This document shows positions 8,609-16,758 of a stretch of DNA of 64,000 nucleotides, piece by piece; position 1 is the stretch's first letter, and every line of letters starts with the position of its first letter. A program made the position numbers and the translations under genes. The notes beneath the pieces were generated by a model. It ran no database searches. It had not been told where the DNA came from and saw nothing but the letters and a program-made list of their open reading frames with translations. Source of the DNA: an uncultured Clostridia bacterium (GTDB taxonomy: Bacteria > Bacillota > Clostridia > Oscillospirales > Ruminococcaceae); NCBI GenBank assembly GCA_947629335.1, contig CANRDI010000001.1, positions 186,001 to 250,000 of the forward strand, in the 5' to 3' direction.

Positions 8609-8650
8609 ATTGCGCCGACGACAGCGGATAATCGTCGGCGCAATTTTTTG
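8609..8650 (+). terminator. Strong terminator after the sigma-K fragment
   Basis: A perfect 13-bp stem (ATTGCGCCGACGA with its complement, 8609-8644) and a 10-base loop are followed by TTTTTT on the plus strand. The T-run orientation assigns it to the sigma-factor fragment, not to bioB on the other strand. Confidence 0.85.
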
Positions 8651-8689
8651 ACGCTTTATTCTTGACAGTCTGATTTTTATTTTGCTGTT

Positions 8690-9643
8690 TCACACTCTGT
8701 AGCCAAGCTCCGATATGATCTTCATATCATTTTCTATCGTAATGCCGCTTGTTGTAAGCATATCACCCGAAATAGCGGCGTTTGCTCCCGAAACGAAAAG
8801 CGATTTTCCCATATCGCTCATAAGTCCGCGTCCTCCTGCAAGCCTTATCTGCGCGTCGGGAATTATAAATCTGAATATTGCAACAATTCTTTTCATATCA
8901 TCTTCTGAAAGGACCTTGTTGTTTTGAAAAGGCGTGTTTAAAATCGGGTTTAACATATTTACGGGAACTGATTTAACGCCAAGCTCTCTCAAACTAAACG
9001 CCAAATCAATTCTGTCCTCCATTGTTTCGCCAAGTCCCATTATACCGCCGCTGCATACTTCAAGTCCCGCACTTTTTGCAGCGTTTACAGCTTTTATCTT
9101 GTCGTCATAAGTGTGAGTTGTACAGATTTTCGGGAAGAACCTGCGCGATGTTTCAAGATTGTTATGTATTCGTGCGACCCCTGCCTCTTTCAGTTTTCGG
9201 TAATTCTGCTCGTCAAGCAATCCTCCCGAAACGCATATCGAGATAGGACAGGCTTTTTTTATTTCGACAATGCTTTCACATAAATTTTCGACTTCAATAT
9301 CTGAAAGTTTTTTTCCCGAACAGACGATCGAATATCTATGCACACCGCGTTTATAATTATATAATGCTTGTTTAACAAGTTCTTCCTTTCCGAGCAGGGG
9401 ATATTCTTCGCATTTTCCGCCGAAATGAGCAGATTGCGCGCAGAATTTGCAGTTTTCAGAACAGCGCCCGCTCTTGCCGTTAATTATGGTGCAAATATCG
9501 AAAGCATTATTGCAGAATTTCCGCCTTATTTCGTCCGCCGCTTGGCACAGTTCTTCAAGAGGCGCTGTTATAAGCTCCATAGCGTCATTTTGCGTTATAG
9601 AGTAACCGTTTAATACTTTGTTTTTAAGTTCATTTATGTTCAA
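8690..9643 (-). CDS. bioB: Biotin synthase
   Basis: About 317 residues. It has the radical-SAM motif CSENCKFC near residue 61, and later regions (NNLETSRRFFP, VNMLNPILNTP, RLAGGRG) diagnostic of BioB. It inserts sulfur into dethiobiotin using a 4Fe-4S and a 2Fe-2S cluster. I favour the TTG at 9643, because the GTG at 9652 lies inside the AAGGTG ribosome site formed by the end of bioY. It is last in birA-bioY-bioB. No bioA, bioD or bioF is in the window, so dethiobiotin may be imported or made elsewhere. Confidence 0.95.
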   Translation of the reverse strand: MNINELKNKVLNGYSITQNDAMELITAPLEELCQAADEIRRKFCNNAFDICTIINGKSGRCSENCKFCAQSAHFGGKCEEYPLLGKEELVKQALYNYKRGVHRYSIVCSGKKLSDIEVENLCESIVEIKKACPISICVSGGLLDEQNYRKLKEAGVARIHNNLETSRRFFPKICTTHTYDDKIKAVNAAKSAGLEVCSGGIMGLGETMEDRIDLAFSLRELGVKSVPVNMLNPILNTPFQNNKVLSEDDMKRIVAIFRFIIPDAQIRLAGGRGLMSDMGKSLFVSGANAAISGDMLTTSGITIENDMKIISELGYRV

Positions 9644-9644
9644 T

Positions 9645-10205
9645 TTATTCACCTTGATATTTTCTCACAATAGGTATCAGTCGCTTTGAAATAAATACAG
9701 CGATAATGCTTAACGCCAGGTCTTTTGGAAAAAGAAGTATGAAACAGTAAAGCAGACAGTCCTTTACGCTTATCCCGCCTTCACCTACCCACAGGTTTGA
9801 CGCAGCATAAAAATACACAACTCCAATAGCGTAGATTATTAAAATGCCCACAATATCCGCCAAAAACAAACGCTTTAACGAGGAATTTGCATTCGCTATC
9901 TTTCCCATAACGTATGCGCCGATAATAAATCCTATCAGATAGCCGAAAGTAGGTTTCAGCACATAGAAAAATCCTCCGCCCTCAGTAAATATCGGTATGC
10001 CTATCAGTCCGAGCAGAACATAGACCCCGACGCTTGCCGCTGAGTATTTTCCTCCAAGAAGCATTGCCGCAAGCACAATGAAAAAAACTTGCAGCGTTAC
10101 ACTTATGTAGGGAATGGGAATTTTTATAAACGCGCCTGCCGCTATAAGCGCGGAAAATAATGCGCACATACATATCATAACTGTCCTATTTTTTGCTTTT
10201 GTCAT
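9645..10205 (-). CDS. bioY: BioY family biotin transporter S-component
   Basis: 186 residues with about six membrane helices. The KIPIPYISVTLQVFFIVLAA stretch near residues 28-47 is the BioY signature, and FKPTFGYLIGF-like residues follow near 85-95. It binds biotin (or dethiobiotin) at the membrane and may work alone or with a shared ECF module, none of which is encoded here. The start ATG has AAGGAG. It lies 5 bp after birA and its stop overlaps the ribosome site of bioB, so the three genes form one operon. Confidence 0.93.
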   Translation of the reverse strand: MTKAKNRTVMICMCALFSALIAAGAFIKIPIPYISVTLQVFFIVLAAMLLGGKYSAASVGVYVLLGLIGIPIFTEGGGFFYVLKPTFGYLIGFIIGAYVMGKIANANSSLKRLFLADIVGILIIYAIGVVYFYAASNLWVGEGGISVKDCLLYCFILLFPKDLALSIIAVFISKRLIPIVRKYQGE

Positions 10206-10210
10206 AATTT

Positions 10211-11185
10211 TTATCTCCTTATGCTGATCTCTCCTGAGTACACAATGCTCTCTTCTCCGTTTTCATAACGGACTTTAAGCGCACAGTTGTCGTCTGTTCC
10301 GATAAGAACAGCGGGCGTTTTGATTTTTCCGTCTGCTCCGCTGAGAATATAGATTTTTTCACCCTGCCACATGAGCCGCTTTCTGTATTCATTCATATAG
10401 TTACATTCAGGAAGTTTAAGGTACAGTTCCATAAAATTATCGTATAACTCAGCCGCCAGTTTGTTTCTTATATTTGCCGATCGTTTTTTCATAAGCGCTC
10501 CCGCAGTGTCTGCGATTTCCTTCGGAAAACCGTTCTGTGGTGTATAAACATTTATTCCTATGCCCGTCACGATATAATCGAGCATACTGTTTTCAAAATT
10601 AAGAGCCGCTTCGGTTGAAATTCCCGCGACCTTTTTACCGTTGTAATAAATATCATTTACCCATTTTATTTCGGCATAAGCGCCTAAAACCTTTTCGATA
10701 GCCGTACTTGCTGCCACGGCAACCGCCGCAGTTATAATGACGGCTTCTTTTGCGGTAAAATTCGGACGAAGCAGAATACTCATATAAAGCCCCGTATCGG
10801 CAGGCGAGAAAAAACTTCTTCCGCGTCTGCCATAGCCGTTTGTCTGCGCTGACGAAACGACAAGCGTTCCTTCTTTTGCTCCGTTTTGAGCCATTTCCCG
10901 CAGATATGTATTTGTAGAGCCTATTGTTTTAAGCACGACAATATTTTCACATCTTCCTCTAAGATTTCGTCTTATGCCCGCTTCGCTCAGAAAATCGCCT
11001 TTTTCTTCAAAACAATAGCCTTTGTTTGTAACTGCCGAGATTTGAAATCCTTCGTTTCTTAGAGCGTTTATTGCCTTCCATACCGCTCCGCGCGTACAGT
11101 ATATCTTTTTTGCTATATACTCTCCCGAAATATATTCTCCCGGATATTCTTCAAAAAGATTTTGGACTTGTTCTTTGATGGTCAA
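10211..11185 (-). CDS. birA: Bifunctional biotin operon repressor / biotin-protein ligase
   Basis: 324 residues from a TTG start with AAGAGGT upstream. Residues 1-65 form a winged helix (YCTRGAVWKAINALRNEGFQI), so this is the regulatory type. The ligase domain shows GSTNTYL, the biotinyl-AMP loop region GYGRRGRSFFSP, and KWVNDIYYNGKKVAGI. It attaches biotin to carboxylase carriers and, as biotinyl-AMP complex, represses. Its own operator and promoter lie directly upstream, so autoregulation of birA-bioY-bioB is expected. Confidence 0.95.
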   Translation of the reverse strand: MTIKEQVQNLFEEYPGEYISGEYIAKKIYCTRGAVWKAINALRNEGFQISAVTNKGYCFEEKGDFLSEAGIRRNLRGRCENIVVLKTIGSTNTYLREMAQNGAKEGTLVVSSAQTNGYGRRGRSFFSPADTGLYMSILLRPNFTAKEAVIITAAVAVAASTAIEKVLGAYAEIKWVNDIYYNGKKVAGISTEAALNFENSMLDYIVTGIGINVYTPQNGFPKEIADTAGALMKKRSANIRNKLAAELYDNFMELYLKLPECNYMNEYRKRLMWQGEKIYILSGADGKIKTPAVLIGTDDNCALKVRYENGEESIVYSGEISIRR

Positions 11186-11186
11186 A

Positions 11187-11247
11187 ATTGTATACCTCTT
11201 TTGCTTATTTCGTATACAATTATATCATTTCCATTCAATAATGTCAA
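11187..11247 (-). promoter_or_regulatory. BirA operator overlapping the birA-bioY-bioB promoter
   Basis: On the minus strand TTGACA (11242-11247) and TATAAT (11219-11224) are 17 bp apart. A perfect inverted repeat ATTGTATAC-N16-GTATACAAT (11187-11220) begins within the -10 box and runs to the ribosome site. This is the geometry of BirA boxes, although the half-site is GTATAC rather than GTTAAC. Binding would block RNA polymerase. Confidence 0.85.
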
Positions 11248-11285
11248 CCACCTTATCCAAAAGTGTAGACAATTATTACATAAAA

Positions 11286-12905
11286 CTAATTTTGGCTTTT
11301 GAGATAAATATGTATACATTCTCCGTTCCAAACTATTTTCTGAATAATCTTATTCATATAATCCCTTTTTTCAACTACGGAAAGCCTGTTCAATATTTTT
11401 TTGGCGTCAGTTAATTCGCTTATTATTTCATCTGACTTAAAACTTTTATGCCGATTTTCCTGATATTCTATCTTTGAAATTTCATTTTTAAGGCATATGA
11501 TCTCTCTGTCGATAGCCTCAATCTCATTTTTTGCATAATCGCACACAGCTTTGTTTTCGGAGACGGCAAATGTTTTCAAAAGTTTTGAGATGTTTTTTTC
11601 TTTTGACAATACCTGTTTTCTCAGCTCATTTATTTTTTCCGAGGGAGTTTCTGTTTCTTTGAGTAAAGCTGTCAGATATTTTCTGACGTCTGAATTTGGG
11701 GTCAAATGCTCTGAGATTTCATTGCAGACGGTTTCGTCGAGAACGTTTCCGTTTACATTACACATATTGCATTTTGATTTTCGAGAGCGTTCTTTATATT
11801 CGCACATATATGAAAATTTTCGTGTAACATTCTGATGACCGCTGTTATTGCTATATAATCGGGGACGCATATTATGTCCGCATTCTCCGCATTTTACAAG
11901 TCCCGTAAATATTGCGGTCTCGTTTCTTGATGGCTTATAAAATGTTTTTGAAGCATTTTTTCCGAGTAAGGTCTGAGTTTTTATCCATTTCTCCGAAGAA
12001 ATTATTCCCTTATGCTTTCCGAGAGCAATTATCCATTGTTCTGGCGGCGTGCGGCGCGGTTTATTTCCGCTCTGAGTTGTCCTGTAAAACGGCATTATCC
12101 CGTGTTTTTTGTCAGCTTCATCTTCCGTAAAGCATATCTCACATCCGAGTTCAAGAAAATATTTGAACGCATTTTTATCTGCTGTACAGTAAACGGGATT
12201 TTTCAAAATGTCTTTTACAGAGCGGGGTCTGAAATCATTTTCTTCGCGCGTTTTTATGCCGTGAGAAATAAGCCACGAAACTGTTTTGGTAAGTGAATGA
12301 AATTCAAGAAATTTTTCATAAATGACTTTAACTTTTGTTATTTCATTGGGAACAGGGGAGAGCTTAAATGCAAAACGTTTTTTGTTTTCCGCGTCCTTTA
12401 TTTCGGTTTTTTCTCCCTTGAACCCTAATGGAGCGACGCCTCCGAGCCATCTTCCTGTTTTAGCGAGAAAAATAATATTATCACGGATACGCTCGGCAAT
12501 TGTTTCTCGCTCAAGTTGTGCAAAGACTGCTGAAATATTCATCATTGCGCGACCCATGGGAGTTGACGTATCAAACTGTTCTTTAATACAAACAAATGCA
12601 GTTTTAAGTTCATTCAGTTTTTCGATAAGTTTTGCAAAATCGCCGACGTTTCTGCTTATCCTGTCCAGCTTATATACAATTATATAATCGAACGGCGATT
12701 GTTCTTCGGTTTTCATCATCTCTTTAAACATAGGTCTGTCAAGATTTTTTGCAGAAAAGCCCTCGTCCTCGTAGACTGTGATATCATTTTCTTCAGCGCC
12801 CGAAATGTGCAGTTTTATGTATTCACGGCATAATGCGATCTGGTTTTCGATACTTTCACCTTTTCCCGTAAACTTTGATTTACGGGAATAAACGGCTATT
12901 TTCAT
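11286..12905 (-). CDS. Large serine recombinase, possible sigK-element (SpoIVCA-like) recombinase
   Basis: 539 residues. The N-terminal resolvase domain has catalytic S7 in YSRKS, ESIENQ, YKLDRISRN and EQFDTSTPMGRAMM. The recombinase domain follows, then a zinc ribbon (CGECGHNMRP with later C..CNMC) and a coiled coil around 425-505. It would catalyse site-specific excision or integration between short att sites. AAAGGAG precedes the ATG. There are no phage genes nearby; the closest candidate target is the split sigma-K gene 2.7 kb away, in convergent orientation as spoIVCA is to spoIVCB. An orphan integrase is the alternative. Confidence 0.9.
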   Translation of the reverse strand: MKIAVYSRKSKFTGKGESIENQIALCREYIKLHISGAEENDITVYEDEGFSAKNLDRPMFKEMMKTEEQSPFDYIIVYKLDRISRNVGDFAKLIEKLNELKTAFVCIKEQFDTSTPMGRAMMNISAVFAQLERETIAERIRDNIIFLAKTGRWLGGVAPLGFKGEKTEIKDAENKKRFAFKLSPVPNEITKVKVIYEKFLEFHSLTKTVSWLISHGIKTREENDFRPRSVKDILKNPVYCTADKNAFKYFLELGCEICFTEDEADKKHGIMPFYRTTQSGNKPRRTPPEQWIIALGKHKGIISSEKWIKTQTLLGKNASKTFYKPSRNETAIFTGLVKCGECGHNMRPRLYSNNSGHQNVTRKFSYMCEYKERSRKSKCNMCNVNGNVLDETVCNEISEHLTPNSDVRKYLTALLKETETPSEKINELRKQVLSKEKNISKLLKTFAVSENKAVCDYAKNEIEAIDREIICLKNEISKIEYQENRHKSFKSDEIISELTDAKKILNRLSVVEKRDYMNKIIQKIVWNGECIHIYLKSQN

Positions 12906-12983
12906 ATAAATGCTCCTTTCGTTAATTTTTCGTAATTTTGTACAAGACAGCTTTCATAATATATTTTGAAAGGGGTTGACCGT

Positions 12984-13169
12984 ATGTCACGAAAGCACGA
13001 TAAAATTGATGTACTGATACATATTCCCGACAATTATTCCTGGCAGAGCTTAACGGAAGAAACAAATAAACTTTATGTTTATTCGGTAAAGAAATACTTG
13101 GATAATTCCGATTTAGGTCCTGATGAAAAAAAAGAGATTATAAAAACACTTATTTCAAAATTCGGATGA
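12984..13169 (+). CDS. Small hypothetical protein divergent from the recombinase
   Basis: 61 residues starting at the ATG 8 bp after AAAGGGG; an upstream in-frame ATG at 12966 lies before the ribosome site. The protein is charged, with DVLIHIPDNYSW near the N-terminus and a helical C-terminus (GPDEKKEIIKTL). I do not recognise it. Its position, divergently transcribed from a large serine recombinase, is where small recombination directionality factors or regulators can sit, but nothing in the sequence proves that. Confidence 0.6.
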   Translation: MSRKHDKIDVLIHIPDNYSWQSLTEETNKLYVYSVKKYLDNSDLGPDEKKEIIKTLISKFG

Positions 13170-13170
13170 A

Positions 13171-13197
13171 AAAGACCGAGATCAGAAGATCTCGGTC
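13171..13197 (-). terminator. Terminator of the chemoreceptor gene
   Basis: A perfect 10-bp stem GACCGAGATC / GATCTCGGTC (13174-13197) has a 4-base loop. The T-run (CTTTTTC) lies on the minus strand, so it ends the methyl-accepting protein transcript. It may also help end the small plus-strand gene. Confidence 0.8.
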
Positions 13198-13248
13198 AAA
13201 TACTGTTTCGTTGACTTCGCGCAACCGCCGTCAGAAATTTTAATTTTA

Positions 13249-15192
13249 TTATTCCGTTTTATACTTGTCTACTTCGTCTGCAAGCAGCGTTGCAAGAGAC
13301 GAAAGTTCTTCGCTTGAAGCAGCGCTTTCTTCGGCAGTAGCAGTTGTCGCTTGCATACCGGATTCTATCAGTGCCATTCCGCTTGTTATTTCCGCAACAG
13401 CCGACTGCTGTTCAACAGCGGCGGTAGTAATATCTTTCATATGCTCAAATATCTTGTTTATACCGACAACTATGCTGTCCATTGCCGTAGAAACTTCCGC
13501 AGCAAGTTCTGTTCCTTTATCTACCGCGACAAGCGAATCGTTTATAAGATTTGTTGTATTCTGTGCAGCCTGCGCACTCTTTGCCGCAAGATTTCCCACC
13601 TCGTCCGCAACGACCGCGAAGCCTTTTCCTGCTTCACCTGCTCTCGCAGCTTCGATAGAAGCGTTTAGCGCTAAAATATTTGTTTGGAATGCAATATCGT
13701 CTATAGTCTGGATTATATTCTTTATTGATGAAGATTTTTCCTTTATATTTTCGACTGCTTCAAGAAGTTCTTTCATAAGTGCGCCGCCGTCTTTGGCGTT
13801 TGTGTTTGCTTCTTGAGCAAGAGAAGCAACATTTTTTGAGATCGTCGCAGAGTTGTCCGCCTGTTGTTTTATTGAAACTATCGTGTTTGAGATCTTGTCG
13901 ACCGATTCTGCTTCACGAATTGCCGTTTCAGAAAGGCTTTGAGAGCCTTCTGCTACCTGACTTGCGCCGGAGCGGATATTGCTTACGCTGTTTTTAACGG
14001 CGGTCATTGCAGAGTTAAGCGACGCGGAAATTTTGTTGAGAGATTTTCCTATCGCTGCAAAATCGCCTTTGTATTCGAGCCGCGATGTTGCCGTAAGGTC
14101 TCCGTCTGCGAGTTTTTCGAGAACTTCGCTTATGTCGTTTATGTATGTGTGAAGCCTTTCTACTGTGTCGTAAAGCGACTGTTCGAGAACATAAGTTTCA
14201 TCGTTAAGCGCGTCTATGTTAAACGGAGTGGTTATATCTCCTTCTGAAAGGAGCTTTAAGCGCTCTGATGAACTAACTATGGGCTTTGAAATATAACGCG
14301 CAACCTTTATTGAAACAAACGTTCCAAAAGTCATTAAAAGCAGGCTCAAAATCACTCCTAAGCCAAGGTCGATAAGAACAGATGTTATAACATCATCAAA
14401 ATTCGCACTTACGGCTATTGTCCAACCGTCCGTACCCTCGATCGGCATATAATGCGCGAGCATATTGTTAGAGCCGTTATTATAGTAAAGCGAACCTTCT
14501 TCGCCTTTGAGCATTTCCTGCGCAAGTTTTTTGATCCCGCCATTCTCGCTTTCGAGAAAATTTGTCATATTATTAACACTGTCGCCGTCAGACGAAGCAA
14601 CGACCTGTCCGTATTTATCAAGAACAATTACGCTGCTGTTTTTGCCGAGGTCAATATTTTCAAGACCGCTTGAAAAAACCGTTGCGTCAAGTCCGCCGTA
14701 GACGACATACTGTTCGCCGTTAAATTCAGCGGGAGCAGCCATCATAGTCGTTACGCTGTTGTCAGTTTTTCTGATAACGGGCGAAGAGATAGAAATTTTG
14801 CCGTTTAAAGCATCCTGAAAATATTCGCGGTCGGAAATATCGGTGTCATTATAGGTCTTTCCGTCTTTATACGCGACCGCAAGATCTTTGAAAAGGGTAG
14901 GAGAAGCAAGCTCTTGAAGTCGATTTTTTCTAACATCTATAGGGATTGTTTGGTTAAATATCACCGCATCATTTGCGGCTGAATTTATTTCAAGCGTGAG
15001 AGAACTTATTGTGTTTATTATCGCGTTTTCATACGCTTTTGCAATAGCCGCTGTTTGATTTTTATAGCTATTGTTGTATGAAAGTATTGTAGTGATACTC
15101 ATTAAGATCATAAGCGCCACAACGCAGACCGCTACGCTTATAAGACCCAATCTCAAAATACGGTACTTGATTTTTGTTTCTCTTGCCGCCAT
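13249..15192 (-). CDS. Methyl-accepting chemotaxis protein with dCache-like sensor
   Basis: 647 residues. A membrane helix at about 12-35, an extracellular dCache-type sensor of roughly 240 residues ([16 protein letters not shown], then [12 protein letters not shown]), and a second helix near 278-300 are followed by HAMP regions. The cytoplasmic signalling hairpin has its tip near [20 protein letters not shown] and [15 protein letters not shown]. It would pass ligand signals to CheA/CheW; no other che genes are here. It has its own promoter and terminator, so it is monocistronic. GGGAGG precedes the ATG. Confidence 0.93.
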   Translation of the reverse strand: MAARETKIKYRILRLGLISVAVCVVALMILMSITTILSYNNSYKNQTAAIAKAYENAIINTISSLTLEINSAANDAVIFNQTIPIDVRKNRLQELASPTLFKDLAVAYKDGKTYNDTDISDREYFQDALNGKISISSPVIRKTDNSVTTMMAAPAEFNGEQYVVYGGLDATVFSSGLENIDLGKNSSVIVLDKYGQVVASSDGDSVNNMTNFLESENGGIKKLAQEMLKGEEGSLYYNNGSNNMLAHYMPIEGTDGWTIAVSANFDDVITSVLIDLGLGVILSLLLMTFGTFVSIKVARYISKPIVSSSERLKLLSEGDITTPFNIDALNDETYVLEQSLYDTVERLHTYINDISEVLEKLADGDLTATSRLEYKGDFAAIGKSLNKISASLNSAMTAVKNSVSNIRSGASQVAEGSQSLSETAIREAESVDKISNTIVSIKQQADNSATISKNVASLAQEANTNAKDGGALMKELLEAVENIKEKSSSIKNIIQTIDDIAFQTNILALNASIEAARAGEAGKGFAVVADEVGNLAAKSAQAAQNTTNLINDSLVAVDKGTELAAEVSTAMDSIVVGINKIFEHMKDITTAAVEQQSAVAEITSGMALIESGMQATTATAEESAASSEELSSLATLLADEVDKYKTE

Positions 15193-15253
15193 TTTACTTT
15201 ACCTCCCAATATTTTATTTTTTTCGGCGATCCCAAATAAACTTTGACAACTTT

Positions 15254-15282
15254 ATTATACAGCAAACGCCTCCAAATGTCAA
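15254..15282 (-). promoter_or_regulatory. Promoter of the chemoreceptor gene
   Basis: The minus strand carries TTGACA (15277-15282) and TATAAT (15254-15259) separated by 17 bp, about 60 bp upstream of the start. Confidence 0.75.
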
Positions 15283-15357
15283 TACTTAACTAATTCTTTC
15301 CCTTGTAATTGAAAACTTTTGTGCAATACCAATAAATTCTTGCTGAAAGTTTCAAAC

Positions 15358-15393
15358 AAAAAACCGACGCCAAAGCAATTCTTCAGCGTCGGT
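15358..15393 (-). terminator. Terminator at the end of the arginine cluster
   Basis: ACCGACGC (15363-15370) pairs with GCGTCGGT (15386-15393), with extra pairing inside. A run of six T follows on the minus strand, downstream of argF. Confidence 0.8.
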
Positions 15394-15407
15394 CATTTGT
15401 CTTAAAT

Positions 15408-16319
15408 TCAGCCCTCGTTTGCCATAAGCCTTACCATAACTGCCTTCTGTGCATGCAGGCGGTTCTCAGCCTCGTCGAATATCTCCTTTGCGTGCTGCTC
15501 AAACACCTTTGAGGTGATCTCTTCCTCGCGGTGTGCGGGAAGACAGTGCATAACTATCGCGTCGGGCTTTGCCGAAGCCATAACGCTGTCGTTTATCTGA
15601 TAGCCCTTAAATGCGATCTTCCGCTTTTCAACTTCATCTTCCATTCCCATAGAAGCCCAGACGTCGGTATAAAGAACGTCCGCGTCAGCCGCCGCCTCAA
15701 CGGGACTGTTTACTATCTTGAAATTGTCATAATCACTTGTAAAATCAAGCACCTTTTTGTCGGGATAATATCCTTCGGGACATGCAAGAGTAACATTCAT
15801 TCCTACTTTCAGACAGCCTACGGTAAGCGAGTTTGCCATATTGTTTCCGTCGCCGATATAGCAGAAGTTCAGACCGTCGAGCTTGTTTTTATACTCGCGT
15901 ATCGTCTGAAGGTCTGCAAGCACCTGACATGGGTGGCAGAAATCAGTAAGACCGTTTATTATTGGGATAGAACCGTACTCCGCGAGATTTTCTACCTCCG
16001 ACTGTTCATACGTTCTTATCATAATACCGTTCAGATAACGCGACAAAACGCGAGCCGTGTCCTGTACAGGCTCTCCGCGTCCTATCTGGAGTTCTTTTGA
16101 CGACAAAAACAGCGCGTTTCCGCCGAGCTGGTACATTCCTGTTTCAAAAGAAACGCGGGTTCTTGTTGAGGCTTTCTGAAATATCATTCCGAGGGTCATT
16201 CCCTTGAGGATATTGTGCGGAATACCGTGTTTCTGCTCATATTTAAGCTGATCCGCAAGGTTCAGAATATCAATAATTTCCTCAGTGCTTAAATCGAGAA
16301 GTTTCAGTAAATGCTTCAT
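15408..16319 (-). CDS. argF: Ornithine carbamoyltransferase
   Basis: 303 residues. The carbamoyl phosphate motif STRTR is in FQKASTRTRVSFE, and the ornithine-side motif HCLPAHREEE is near the C-terminus. Both are diagnostic of ornithine (not aspartate) carbamoyltransferase. It makes citrulline from ornithine and carbamoyl phosphate. It is the last gene of the arg cluster, 27 bp after a small membrane protein and followed by a terminator. A catabolic ArcB role is less likely because it sits with biosynthetic genes. Confidence 0.95.
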   Translation of the reverse strand: MKHLLKLLDLSTEEIIDILNLADQLKYEQKHGIPHNILKGMTLGMIFQKASTRTRVSFETGMYQLGGNALFLSSKELQIGRGEPVQDTARVLSRYLNGIMIRTYEQSEVENLAEYGSIPIINGLTDFCHPCQVLADLQTIREYKNKLDGLNFCYIGDGNNMANSLTVGCLKVGMNVTLACPEGYYPDKKVLDFTSDYDNFKIVNSPVEAAADADVLYTDVWASMGMEDEVEKRKIAFKGYQINDSVMASAKPDAIVMHCLPAHREEEITSKVFEQHAKEIFDEAENRLHAQKAVMVRLMANEG

Positions 16320-16346
16320 TGTAAATTTTCCTTTCAGATTATCATA

Positions 16347-16745
16347 TTATTCTGTTGTCTGTATAACGCAGAATGTAAATGCGGCAGGGAAGAGAACTAT
16401 AAGTATATCGCCTATGTTAAAGCCTTTGTTAAAGCTGAAAAACAGCGAAACTAACGCAATTAGCGTTACTATTGCTCCGGAGATAAGAGCGGGTTTGCGG
16501 GCTTTTTCCTTTTTGAATATCGACAGCATTGCTCCGTAAAATCCCATTGCCGCAAAAGCAAGAGAGGTCATCAAAAGTCCAAGGAGATTTCCTATAAATC
16601 CCAGAAAATCGCCCCTAAGAATAGTTGAAAAAATCGCAAATCTTATAAAATAGCTTTTTCCGGAAAGCACCTGGAAATTTAAGATCAGAGCGACAATTGC
16701 TATTAAAAGGCTGATGACCGAAATGACCTGTGTTATTCTTTTCAT
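16347..16745 (-). CDS. Small four-helix membrane protein in the arg cluster
   Basis: 132 residues with four hydrophobic stretches (about 7-25, 50-78, 88-105 and 110-128) separated by short basic loops (KKEKARKP). I do not recognise the family. It sits 13 bp after argD and 27 bp before argF, in the same operon. An amino-acid-related role would be a guess. Confidence 0.7.
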   Translation of the reverse strand: MKRITQVISVISLLIAIVALILNFQVLSGKSYFIRFAIFSTILRGDFLGFIGNLLGLLMTSLAFAAMGFYGAMLSIFKKEKARKPALISGAIVTLIALVSLFFSFNKGFNIGDILIVLFPAAFTFCVIQTTE

Positions 16746-16758
16746 TTTTGTTCCTTTC

